A stretch of DNA of 64,000 nucleotides from Polytrichum commune (lineage: Eukaryota; Streptophyta; Polytrichopsida; Polytrichales; Polytrichaceae). Made by a program: the position numbers and the translations under genes. Numbering within the stretch: position 1 is the stretch's first letter; each line of letters opens with the position of its first letter. The notes beneath the pieces are model-generated. The model was not told the origin of the DNA, searched no databases, and saw only the letters and a list, made by a program, of their open reading frames with translations. Shown one piece after another: positions 33,292 to 43,831 of the stretch. Location of the stretch: positions 27,515,501-27,579,500 of the forward strand of contig OX485805.1 in the NCBI GenBank assembly GCA_950295325.1, in the 5' to 3' direction.

Positions 33292-33735
33292 TGCTTTGAC
33301 CTTCCATACTTTTATGTCACAAGTCGAATTCTGGAATCGAAAACGACAATCTTTGTGACTCGCAATTCTAGCCATAGGTGAACTAATTTGGGATCTCATC
33401 CAACGGCCAACATTGTCTATGGAGTTGGAAATGTCCACAATAGGGCCACGTACCTAAAGGGGGAGAGCCTTTTACACTACCGGGTCCATATCGGGCCTTT
33501 TCGATGAACGAGGCCCCACACATCTAGGGCTAACCCCCCCCCCCCCCTTCTAAGGGTCCCACTTATCCGCTATACACCCCTCCCCAAATTGGGTCCACCT
33601 TTGCTTGGAGTATCGAAGAAGGTTGGATAGAAGTGGCATTGGGAATCTACTCATTCACGGGTTTCCGTCCGTTGTTGTGTTCACATATTTCATCCAAGAG
33701 TCTAGTAATTTACGTATCATCCAATTGCTCTAGTA

Positions 33736-34115
33736 CTGCACTAAATATGATATATTAGCATCAAGTGGTATTTTGTGTCACTATGATAACTTTTCGGATG
33801 ACACTTCTTATGAGTAAGTGAACAAATATTGTCATGGATGATGGATGAGTTCATCCATTGGCCAAAAACCCTACCTTCTCTTGTCCGCAACTTGTGATGA
33901 AATATTGTCATGGATGATTGAATTTTGGATGAGAAATCACGTAGTAAGTGACAATAATTGCAACACTGTAAATCTATAATCCCTAAAACAAAATTACAGG
34001 AATGACAAATAATGTTGGGTTGACATTTAGTGTTGGTGACACTATACCACGGTTTACAATTCGTATTGACGAAGACAATCAGAATTGGTAACTTTAAATA
34101 TCATATTTAGTGTAG
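33736..34115. mobile_element. MITE related to family M1
   Basis: The left end CTGCACTAAATATGATAT and right end ATATCATATTTAGTGTAG are inverted copies with one mismatch, each next to TA (33734-33735, 34116-34117). The 380-bp interior is non-coding and includes ACATTTAGTGTTGG, echoing M1 motifs. Confidence 0.6.
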
Positions 34116-36869
34116 TAGCAGCTCGGAAGTTTCAATATTTCAAGAATCTTAAACCTTCAGGTCCAAGGGACTCATTTTTGGATTTGGTATTCGTGGCATC
34201 TATGTAAACTCATCTGTCATGGATAAAGGGTCTTCAGTTAAAAAAAAGTCTCCTACAAGATTGAGGGCCACTTCATTTCAATTTGACTCCACTAGACTAA
34301 TTCAAGATTCTAAGTCTATTTCTTAAGCCAAATAATCTAAAATTATTCATGTACATGTTAGATTATGATTCACTGCATTTTCACTTTCACAATGGATGAG
34401 TTTGCGTAGACACCATGAATCCCTAGCCCCCATTTTGGGCCTCATGTGTCACACATGATAGGGGTTTTAAACTGATTTTGCGATGTTCTAAATTTATAGT
34501 ATCAAAAGTGACCTCATTAAAAAATACGTATATACATGTATATTGAACTACATGAAGATTTGAGCTTGTATGAATGACCTAGACTCAAATACATATCACA
34601 TAGTCATTGTATTCACATATGAATTCATTTTCATTTACTCATTTAAGATTATGTGCTAAATTTGGATTTAATATCTCGTACTATATATTGTAATTTTTCA
34701 ACATTTGTTGTCACATGCCCCGGGGCATGTATAAACACACCCCCGGTATTTTAGGCATCAAGGGTTAACCCCTAGGCATGGTATACTACATCAAGGATGT
34801 AGTATAAATTTAAGTTTGTAAGCACATACTTGAAGTTGACTTACAAAAGAGAGTTGTGAAGATTGTCTTTGAACCCCTAGACAATGCATGAACATGAAGG
34901 TTGCACTTGCTATTGTAGAGTCAATGTTGTAATATCTTTTGAATTTTTGAAGTTCCGCCCATGGATTCCTTTAAGTGATCCCCCCCCCCCCCAAATGCAT
35001 ATACATTATCGAGTTGAATGCATTCCTATATGCTACAATACTTTATAGTACAATTTGTTTAAGGTTTTCCCACCTTTGAGCATGGCTACAAGGATACCCT
35101 AGCGCCAATCCCAAGATATCATTTTATACCTTTGGGGTGGCCGTCTTAAAAGATCAAAGTCCATGTGTGCATCTTAAAGTCAACACTAGTATATATTCAA
35201 ATTTAAACGATATGATATAATAATCCCATTTGGGTGGACATGGTACTCTAGGACCTTAGATACAGAGAATAACACCTTGCCATCTATTGGACAATACATA
35301 TTGTTAGTTTCAAATGGATATGTAGAATGAAGTTTGTGAGGTTCACCTGCCAACCATTTTATGGCGGGGCTCACACCCCATTATATGTGGGATTTTCTTA
35401 TTTTCTAACAGTGAAAATCAGTCATGGGCTTCAATATTTGACGGCTTTCCCTCCGACTTGCCCATACTCACATTACCCAACCATTTGGCAAGTATGGTGA
35501 GACACTCCTAGACCTTCAACTTGGGCCCCTTTGACCTCCAATATTTCCACCCTCAACTTGCAGTTCATTGATTCATGGAAGTCCTACATTAAAAGGACTT
35601 CCCAAACATAAAGAAACACAAGGAAATAATAGCCTTCATATCTACATATAATACTTAAAAGTGCATGACACAACATGCAATATAACTTGAATTGTAATTC
35701 ATTTCTTTGTATAATAGGTTCACATATGAAATCCACAAAGGAACGGTTCACACATGTGGAAGACCCATATGACCAATATGGTCATTTACTGTCCATGAAA
35801 ATCTAAACTTTCACAGTGAACAAGATGTTCATATGAGCTCCAAAAGTAATGAGGGCTCTGACCACGCACACAATTTGGGGTTGATTATTATCTCACCCTA
35901 ATGTTAAAATGACCATTGACACATGCTTACCTCTCACTCTAAGGTGCTTCCAATTAATCTATTGAATGCCAAAGTATAATTTCCACGTTGGATTTGAGTG
36001 AGTCTCAAGCAATGTAAGATTGCTATGTGACACCATTTCTGTAAAACAAGTAAAATCAACATCAATAGTATCTACACCAATGTGAATGGGAACCCATTCT
36101 TCCTTTACGGCAACATTTTAAAATAATGATTTTTAAAGCAAAGTAGAAAGCACTCTACAATCTATGGATGATTACATTGAACTCAATATGTTTATGCTTG
36201 GCCTTCACCCACCGAAGCAACACGGCCCATTTTTAAAACACACAAGGGCACGACAAAGTCATCTCTCACAAAGAAAAGCAATAAATATCTTGACATCCCA
36301 TTATCGTGTCATATGGCCAAAGAGCTTTCTGAACAAAAGTACACAATCTTACGATGGAAATGGTCTTGTTGCATGGCCAACGGTCTACTCATTATAAGGG
36401 TCAAAACTAGTGTTGATTTTGGTATATAGGTGAATGCATGGTATCAATAAGCAACATCCATACTAGTATCAAAGAACTTACCCATGGTATCAAAGTTGTA
36501 ACATTAGTCAAATATCGATATTTAGTACAATTGTCAAAGTGAAAAAAAATTATAGTCCCAAATTATAATTTGGGTCAATATACCATTCTAAACCATATTG
36601 ACAGTAGGGTGGTTTTCACCTATGTACTATGAAGATTACTATTGCATGGTATATAAACCCGAATGATGTTGAAAACAAAAAATATTGTCAAATACCCATA
36701 TGGTACCAGTATCACAAGTGTGAAATCCTCATTATAGATGATGATACTAGAACAACAATGATCAAACCTAGTGTAGGTCCATCCAACTTGTCCACCTCTA
36801 ATCCTCTCAATGCACATTGAATAGCTGATGACACATTATAGGCTAGTAAGTTACTGCATATTGAGCTTC
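34116..36869. other. No recognisable gene
   Basis: This is AT-rich intergenic DNA. A C-run near 34980-34992 is the only compositional feature. Open frames at 35186-35374, 36164-36397 and 36620-36820 match no family I recognise. Confidence 0.45.
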
Positions 36870-37220
36870 TTTAATAAGGTGAAGTGCCTTTTCTTAATCG
36901 AACATCAATATTAGAGTTGTATGTAGTTTGGTGTGGTTCCAAGAACAATTACCTTAAAGATAGATGCTTAAAAAAGATTGGACTCTGTGCTCAAAATAGG
37001 ACAACCATTCTAGGCTCAGTACGTGTTCATCATAATTGGTGGGGGGGAGGGGTGGGGGTGGGGTTATATGACTCTTTAATGAACTCAAGAATGTTCGCTT
37101 GGATAATGAAAATAATATTCGTATGAGCTCCAAAAAATTATAAGGAAAGTGGGTATGACCTCAATTTGGATTTGAGGAACCATCTTGTACTATTTGCATG
37201 CTTCATATCTTAGGAGAAAG
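36870..37220 (+). repeat. Dispersed repeat family D, copy 1
   Basis: This copy shares ordered text with 47690-48130 and 62870-63230: GTGGTTCCAAGAACAA, AAAGATTGGACT, GTGCTCAAAAT, CATTCTAGGCTCA, a G-rich run, CTCCAAAAAATTATAAGGAA, ATTTGGATTTG and TTCATATC. It contains a conspicuous GGGGGGGAGGGGTGGGGGTG tract at 37043-37062. It is non-coding. Confidence 0.7.
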
Positions 37221-38258
37221 TAACCATTTAAGACCAATCTACTCTAGGGGAGCTCATGGGGAGCTTGTGTTTGATAACTCATGGGGGAGTGGTTAGCCCG
37301 ACATTGTGAGCAATTTGTGTAGAAACTCAAAAGTCCTGAAATGGGTTCATTTTCTTAATTCCCTTGGTGGCCACACGCTTTCTTCTATTTAGTGTAGGTT
37401 TTCTTAAATCTCCAACTTTAGTCTATAATAGAGTTACCTTGATTTGTTGTGGTTCTCATAATAGTAGAATACCGCACTTTGCTACCAAATAGAGAAATGA
37501 GTGTGTGTTCTAGACATTACATTTCACAATTTAACATGCTTTTAAACTTACATCGCATCATTCAATGTGGACTTGCACACTTGTTCGTTTTGTGAGTTGA
37601 GGCGAACCGATGTGCAAGGAGTCCCAAGATCTCCATAAAGTGAGAGTTGTTTTTACACACATTGCTCCCTTTTTAGGGCCACTTTAAACACACGAGACTG
37701 AGGGCCCGTGAGCAGTACACTCCAAGCACTCTCATTGGTGGAAAAGGCGGAGCCGGTCCAAGTTCGCTTCACACTATGTTGGATGGACCAACGGAGTAAG
37801 TGAATGGAAGATGGATGTAAAGTCTACATGAATTTCTACCGTGGCATCGAATGGATCATGTTTCATGGTCACTTGGACTATTTCCGAAAATCATCTTTTG
37901 GAGGTAGGTCTAACACAAAACTAGGAGACCATGGCACTCCAAATGCTCATAACTATTGATATATCTTATTTTATCATGCGTGAGGACCTGCATGAATAGA
38001 AATTTATTGAAATAACATTTGGTTAAGGGCCCGGTCACATATGACTTCACACTACACTTGAGGGTCCGTGACCACACTACATGATTTTGGAGGTTTGTTG
38101 GGACGGCCTATGGACACTTTCTTTTGGGCTCTCACAATTTCATGCTCAGGGCTCTTGGCTCGTGTGTGAAGTGGCCCTTAGTGGTGGTAGAAGTCCGTGC
38201 ATGCAGAAGCTCCACAATTTCACATCGTCAATTAATTCAATGAGACATTGTATTTTAA
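37221..38258. other. No recognisable gene
   Basis: This is intergenic DNA with no domain, RNA gene or repeat that I can support. Confidence 0.45.
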
Positions 38259-38614
38259 TGCACTAGGCTAAATCACATATATGTTCGGTTGGGCCCCGTC
38301 CCTCCCACGCCTACTTCACTGCCCGGTCATCTTGCCCGATCATGTGTGGGAACTCTTCCCCGTTCGGAACCAATGTGATAATACCCGGTCACTTTAGCCA
38401 CTAATCTCCTTTGGCATGTGAAGGAACTTCATTAATCAACTTGAGAATAATGAAAATGATGTCAACTTGAATATTTGTAATTTTGACCAGGTATTGCCAC
38501 ATTGGTTCCCAACGAGGAAGAGTTCCCACGCAGGTGTGAATATGAAAACTGGGCAGTGAAGGAAGCATGGGAGGGGCAGGGCCCACTTGAATGAAGATGT
38601 GATTTAGCCCAGGG
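38259..38614. mobile_element. Foldback MITE family F1, copy 1
   Basis: Inverted arms span the whole 356 bp. Left CTAGGCTAAATCAC pairs with right GTGATTTAGCCCAG, left CTTCACTGCCCGG with right CTGGGCAGTGAAGG, and left GGAACCAATGTG with right CACATTGGTTCC. Flanking TGTATTTTAA and TGTATTTAA suggest a decayed target duplication of about 9 bp (Mutator-type). A second copy sits at 56104-56515 inside the receptor-kinase gene. Confidence 0.8.
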
Positions 38615-39017
38615 TGTATTTAACAAGAAAGCCTTCAATTAAAGTAGTCCACCCTAATTTGATGGCACTTGATTTCAACACGCGCACTAAACAGAAGAAA
38701 GAAAGAGTGCAACCTTCCATGTGGGGTGAGGTCTTGTTGTTGTACTTACTTCTTTTTGCAAAGAATCTATTGGAGTCATTTTGCCAATATGAAACATTAG
38801 TAATTATAAACTTGTCTGTGACTTTGGTGATGTACATTTATCAATTGGATCAAATGACATCAGTTGTTCTTACAATGTGGGAAAACCAACTCAACAATTA
38901 CATTTTGCTTTTCACAAACATGCATTAATGAGGACGAAGATGGCTGCTAATTGACTGCTTTGTGAAGGTCATCATAGATGCACTTATTGGTAAAAATAAC
39001 ACAAACAAACAACGCCT

Positions 39018-39800
39018 TAGTACAGTCCCCGGGAAGTTTTTGGGCATAGTTGTCAAGGTCCTAGTGATTCTAAATCCAGCCGGTTACATGTTGACATCTT
39101 CCGGTTTTGCTTTCTTCATTTGAGGTATATTCTATAGTAATCTCTTGCTTAAGTACGCACTTTGAACCGGAGCCGTTGGTGCGCACTTAAGTTGGTAGGT
39201 ACGTATTTTGCAGTTTTCCATCGAACCAGAAGAAAGGAGCGGTTTTTAAAATATCGATGACACAAACAACGATGAATATTGTGATGTTGTACTGAAGGAC
39301 ATTGATGAAAATTCTGAAAATGATGTGAAGTGAAGAAGAACCACCTATTGATGACAAAATCCAACTTATCGAGACATTTGCTGAAGCTGAAAGTGCTACC
39401 GACTTCAAAGGCTTTGAAGCTCTACACAACATTGTCCTCGACATCGACCACCAATTGCTTTGCTCTGATGTTCAAACGGAAGTTGGACAAATGTATGATG
39501 AATTATGACGATCATTTGAGACGTTTCAACAAAGCGTTAACAAACTGACATTGAATGTCAAGAGTAAAAAATTCATGCATTCGCAGCAAATAACTCTACA
39601 TGACATGTTCAAACAATAAAGTATAAACCCTGAATTTTGTCAAAAAAAAATTTGCGCACTTAACCAAGATACATACTTAAATAGGTGCGTACTTAAGCAG
39701 GAGATTACTGTATAGATTCCTCTAAAATCATCGGTAATTCTTCTAAAGTCTCCAACTTCAACCGGTTATTTCTCAAACTCAACCGATTCTTATTTCATAC
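39018..39800 (-). repeat. Repeat family A, copy 3, split by a transposon
   Basis: On the minus strand this reads as family A, but the copy is interrupted exactly between TTCTA (ending 39134) and TAGATTCC (from 39713) by the pogo-type element at 39135-39710. Removing the element restores a sequence that lines up with 8925-9160 around its TAGAATATACC segment. Confidence 0.75.
39135..39710 (+). mobile_element. pogo/Tigger-type element, internally deleted
   Basis: The termini are inverted: left TAGTAATCTCTTGCTTAAGT and right ACTTAAGCAGGAGATTACTG (canonical end CAGT..., first base mutated at the left). TA is duplicated on both sides. The 576-bp interior encodes a remnant of the C-terminal tail of a pogo/Tigger transposase, with ATDFKGFEALHNIV and a terminal QQITLHDMFKQ stop at 39619. 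Frames are broken. The TA target and CAGT ends place it in the Tc1/mariner/pogo superfamily. Confidence 0.85.
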
Positions 39801-41540
39801 ACCAAGATGATGTAAAGATCACCTTTTAAGTCATATCCAAAATTTGAACTACATGCACCTATCCGGTTCTACCCATTCTTGGTGCCCTATTTTGTCTGTC
39901 TTTATAAATTACCTCCAAAGGTCGCATCCAACCCGTCCAACATTATGATGTAAGTTCTTTTGATAAAAGACAATACGGCCTTGAATACACATCATGTACA
40001 TGGTACTTCTATCATGCAAGCTCGTTCTTTTAATTTTTCCTTTTACATGCAATTTTCACTATTCAATTTGTAACAATTGAAGTTGTTGATCTTTTTGCAT
40101 AACAACTGCTGTTGTATGTTTGATGTAAAGCAAAAGTTGCAAGATTGGAAGTCCCCTTTGACATTGTTTTGTACATCATATCTCTATAACTCGATGTTGT
40201 AGCATCCGGACAAAATCTTATATAATCCATGCTAGTGCTGACAAACATAGGTGTTATCACATGCTAAGCAAACATAATTAACGTAAATATTTGCACCATT
40301 CTGATGTAACATAACTCCTCACTATCATGGACGTGGGTTTAAGACTTGTGCCACTCAAGTAAGGAGTTCCCATAGAAACCTACCCCATTGTAGATTTACG
40401 ATTGATTCATTCTAGGCTAATTCCACGAGCTTGAAGGGATTACTTGTGAGCATTTTCAAGTTTGAAAACTATTAGGGCTAAACTCAAATACGAGACCTCT
40501 TGTTGAGAGTTGATCCCCTACAATTTGCCGTTGGTTGTCCAAGTAGGTGAGTCATGATTCCATAAATGAATTGAATATTCTATCGATTAGGTCATCACAA
40601 TACCGGAATCCCTTTTGAGTCGGTTCATTGGATATGATATGTTTGACACAGTACAACAAGCACTCTCAACTTAAAGTTAGCTCGGATTGTAACTGTTAGA
40701 GCGTGACAAATAAATCTCAATCTGAACCTCCTCAAGCTTTGCAATCATGGTAACAAACATTGTTGCTCAGGTATCGTTTTATATATATATACACACATTT
40801 TTTAATACTAATAGGGTTTGGGTACTTGATTGGTATTTTTGTTTTGATATCATTTGGATCTATATATCATGCAAGAATCTTCATATCTAGGTAAAATTTT
40901 CTAGTGTCAATATGGTTAAGAACAGTGCAAAGTCAACAAGAATGGGGGACCTATTTGATCACTTAATGAATATGAGAATATTGACTTTGTTTATTACCAA
41001 AATGATCATGTGACGAAAGTGGATCCTTTCACGATTTGGATCTGTTCATCTTCTTGCACTAATTGACCTAAATGACAACTGATGTATGAAAATATTCTCT
41101 CACTTTGACATAGGAAATATCAAAATTTGACTAATGTTACAATTTGACACCCGTAGGTAGGTGTCAATATTGATGGTGATTATTTTACAAACTTATCAAA
41201 CACCCTTTTGTACACCCAAATGATACTATGTTGTGTTCCCACTTCCTTTTCCGAAGTTTCTAACTAGAAGTGTACACTAGAGAGGTTCTAGCATGCATGT
41301 GCCATAAGTCATGACATAAAATTTGTTTCTAGATGTCAACATTAGATGGATTCTAGCATACATCATATTTCATACCATGATACTTACAACTTATGGAAAG
41401 TGGTATCTCTATTCTACATCAAACATGAAGCCATTAGATGGGCATGCAATTTTGCTAAGGAAGAAAAAGAAAAAAAAGAAAAAAAGAACCCTTTGAATGT
41501 CCTTATATACATATATAGGTAGCCTACAATTTCAAGTCTT
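39801..41540. other. Intergenic DNA
   Basis: No gene is recognised. The stretch 40900-41060 resembles part of family D (gatcacttaatga followed by TGAGAATATT and a TTACCAAAATGATCA-like block). Confidence 0.4.
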
Positions 41541-42300
41541 TGTCTTAAGCATACCCTAATGTGCAGTAGGTTGCACCTTCTTTGCATGTTGCCATGGTCT
41601 TCATACTATTATCTACTTTTTTTTGGGTGCAAATTATAATAAATGTCAATGGACTAAATCCTAGACCCATGCCAACCTCAAAGCCGACCCAAGATGCAAT
41701 ATCACCAAAGAGCTTGCTTCTTGTTTCATTTTGAGCTCCATAGAATGTGGAGGTACTTTGAGAGCATGGTCGGTGACATTCCACAAAGTCCCGAATTCCA
41801 TGGTAGATATGATGCGTTGTTGAAAGTTTTGAAATGGATGGCAGTTGGAATCGCACCTTGAAGGTTGTTAAAAAGAATTGATAGTGGATAAAGTTTGGAC
41901 AAATCCCAAACTAGATGGGATTGTGGATCTGAGGTTCTTTCTCGATAGATCCAAGGATTCTAGTAGCAGCAAATTTGTCCCAAGACTATAAGAGATTGCA
42001 TCTCCAATCATGAAACTTAGATAGATTCAAATATATCAATGAAACCAGTTGGGGAAGAGCTTGAGGAATCATGTTGCTAGTAAGAGCATTTGAAGACAAA
42101 ACAAAGTACGTCATAGTTGCCAAAACATAAGTGCACTCTACTATATTCCCATCCTTTGTGAGCTTAACATTTGCATCTAAAGTATAACCTCCACATAAAC
42201 TCTTGCTTGAATTATCATCCAATTTGAAACCACCTAAACCATCAATATTTGATGGGAATGACACCTTCTAGTTTGTCTTGAGACACAAATCTAATACTCG
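41540..42300 (-). pseudogene. LRR receptor-like protein, C-terminal remnant
   Basis: Minus-strand translation of 42264-41986 gives leucine-rich-repeat text (VLSSNALTSNMIPQALPQLV, then SLIYLNLS) preceded by a SLCGG capping-like motif. After a gap with stops, 41856-41540 gives a region like the membrane-proximal end of an LRR receptor-like protein, with FYGAQNETRSKLFG followed by a glycine-rich hydrophobic segment (GFEVGMGLGFSPLTFIII). No kinase follows. The reading frame is broken, so this is a relic. Family placement rests on LRR spacing. Confidence 0.6.
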
Positions 42301-42637
42301 AAGGGATTTTGAATTTCCTATCCATATTGGAATTGTTTCTTGTACAGTCTAGCCTTGATAATGTCACCCTTGTTAATAGAACACCTTGATATTGTCACCT
42401 AAAAGTTTGAAACCAATTTTCATAGTGTAAAACTCCCTCGTTATTATCCCTATCACCCTTGGTAATGTCATAATTTTTTTTTCAAAATTCGTAGTGTAAA
42501 TGTGATAATACCAAGTATGGATGGATTGTATGTGATGGTTGGATGGACAGATTGTAGTAGCTGAAAAGGTCATGCGCCGCCCCTGTGATAAATGCAATGC
42601 TATTCTTGGAACTATTCTTGCAATGTGTGCATTGCAG

Positions 42638-42776
42638 GAAGACGAGGGTGTGGTTGGGCACATTCGAGACGGCCGAGGACGCAACCCATGCGTACGACGA
42701 GGCGGCCATGCTGATGTGCGGGGTGAAGGCCCGCACGAATTTCCCCTACGACCCGCACACGCCCAAAGGTTCTTGA
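42638..42776 (+). pseudogene. Captured AP2/ERF exon (SHINE/WIN-like)
   Basis: Translation gives [20 protein letters not shown] followed by [19 protein letters not shown], which is the second half of an AP2 DNA-binding domain. The text most resembles the SHINE/WIN (cutin-regulator) ERF clade, whose genes usually have an intron at this point. Consistent with that, an acceptor-like CATTGCAG precedes the exon at 42630-42637. Its GC-rich codons contrast with the AT-rich transposon around it. The first half of the domain is absent, so it cannot encode a full DNA-binding domain alone. Confidence 0.8.
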
Positions 42777-42782
42777 TTCCAT

Positions 42783-43056
42783 AGAAGTAGACCCATTGAT
42801 TGTTGATAGCAGTGATGATGAGTCTAAAGTAGTGAAGCTAAGCGATGCACAAAAATATGCTAAAGATGTTTTGAATTTTATGGCTAGCCAAGGTTCTCAG
42901 ATTTTCAACACTCTGAAGTTGTTAGGAATGGAAAAAATCCATGACAAACTCATTAGAATTGGTGTTGCACATTTAACATCAACAAAACAATGTGACATTA
43001 GAAGCTTCTTTGTCTCTAGTGAGAGGTCTTTACCTGATCTCAATGACACATTATGA
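42783..43056 (+). pseudogene. pogo/Tigger transposase C-terminal fragment
   Basis: An open stretch encodes an acidic segment (VDSSDDESKVVKLSDAQ) followed by KYAKDVLNFMASQGSQIFNT and a tail with STKQCDIRSFF, then a stop. Acidic tails ending in a K/RQ...F-F motif are typical of pogo/Tigger-type transposases; the remnant at 39135-39710 ends similarly in QQITLHDMFKQ. The DDE catalytic core is not present. Confidence 0.55.
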
Positions 43057-43510
43057 TGTGCTTTTGTTGTTATTCACAATTTTGAATTATATTTTACATT
43101 CAAAAACATTGAAGTCTCGTATTTGTTATTTTCTTTTTTACATTGTACTTTTATTTTGATTTTCTACCTACTTTTTTGATAATATCACATTATGCACAAA
43201 TCTTCAAAATGTGACATTATCAAATATGTCACACCTTGTTTATATCACTCTTTTTGGTGAAACGGATGGTGTGACATTATCAAGGTTAGACTGTAGCCTA
43301 TTATGTGATAATTCAACACACACGGGTGCTAAAAATGACCTACAAGTTGAGAGGGAATAAATGACCTTTGAGTTGATTCCAACTGAAGTCCATATTAAGT
43401 ACGAGGTTGGAGCTGGTGATGTTTGAGGATGGTAGTAGTAGTCCTTGTAATATTGTTAGAAGAGGTTGAAAAGTATTTGAGAGATGACATTTTGCGGGAA
43501 TCTAGTACTA

Positions 43511-43829
43511 CACAAAATATGATATTTAGTGTTTGATACACTAAATACGAATGCATACGCTAAATATCAATAACCTTATGAAAGTAAGTAACATTAAATG
43601 TAAACTCAAACACTAAATATTAACTATGGTAATATGTGAAAGTTACATGTTTGAATTTTGTGTTAGCAAGGATATGAAAAAAAAGGATATAATAAGGGAG
43701 GTGGCAGTAGGGAAGGTAGCCGCACATTTATGTCTAACACTAATTGTCAAAGAATTGAAAATTAGTGTTGAGCATGGTAGGGTGGTAACAACACTAAATA
43801 TAATCAAACACTAAATATCATATTTTGTG
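43511..43829. mobile_element. TA-target MITE family M1, copy 2
   Basis: The 319-bp element has the same termini (CACAAAATATGATATTTAGT) and nearly the same interior as 11514-11847, with TA at 43509-43510 and 43830-43831. The high similarity of two copies 32 kb apart suggests recent family activity. It interrupts LRR pseudogene sequence. Confidence 0.88.
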
Positions 43830-43831
43830 TA

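Larger units (their letters stand above)
42345..43293 (+). mobile_element. pogo/Tigger-type transposon carrying an AP2 exon
   Basis: The 949-bp element is bounded by inverted termini (CAGTCTAGCCTTGATAATGT at the left; ACATTATCAAGGTTAGACTG at the right, one mismatch) and TA on each side (42343-42344, 43294-43295). Sub-terminal copies of TGACATTATCAA-like words recur near both ends. Inside are a GC-rich AP2/ERF exon (42638-42776) and the C-terminal tail of a pogo-type transposase (about 42783-43056). The catalytic domain is missing, so the element needs a transposase in trans. It sits between fragments of decayed LRR receptor sequence. Confidence 0.85.
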
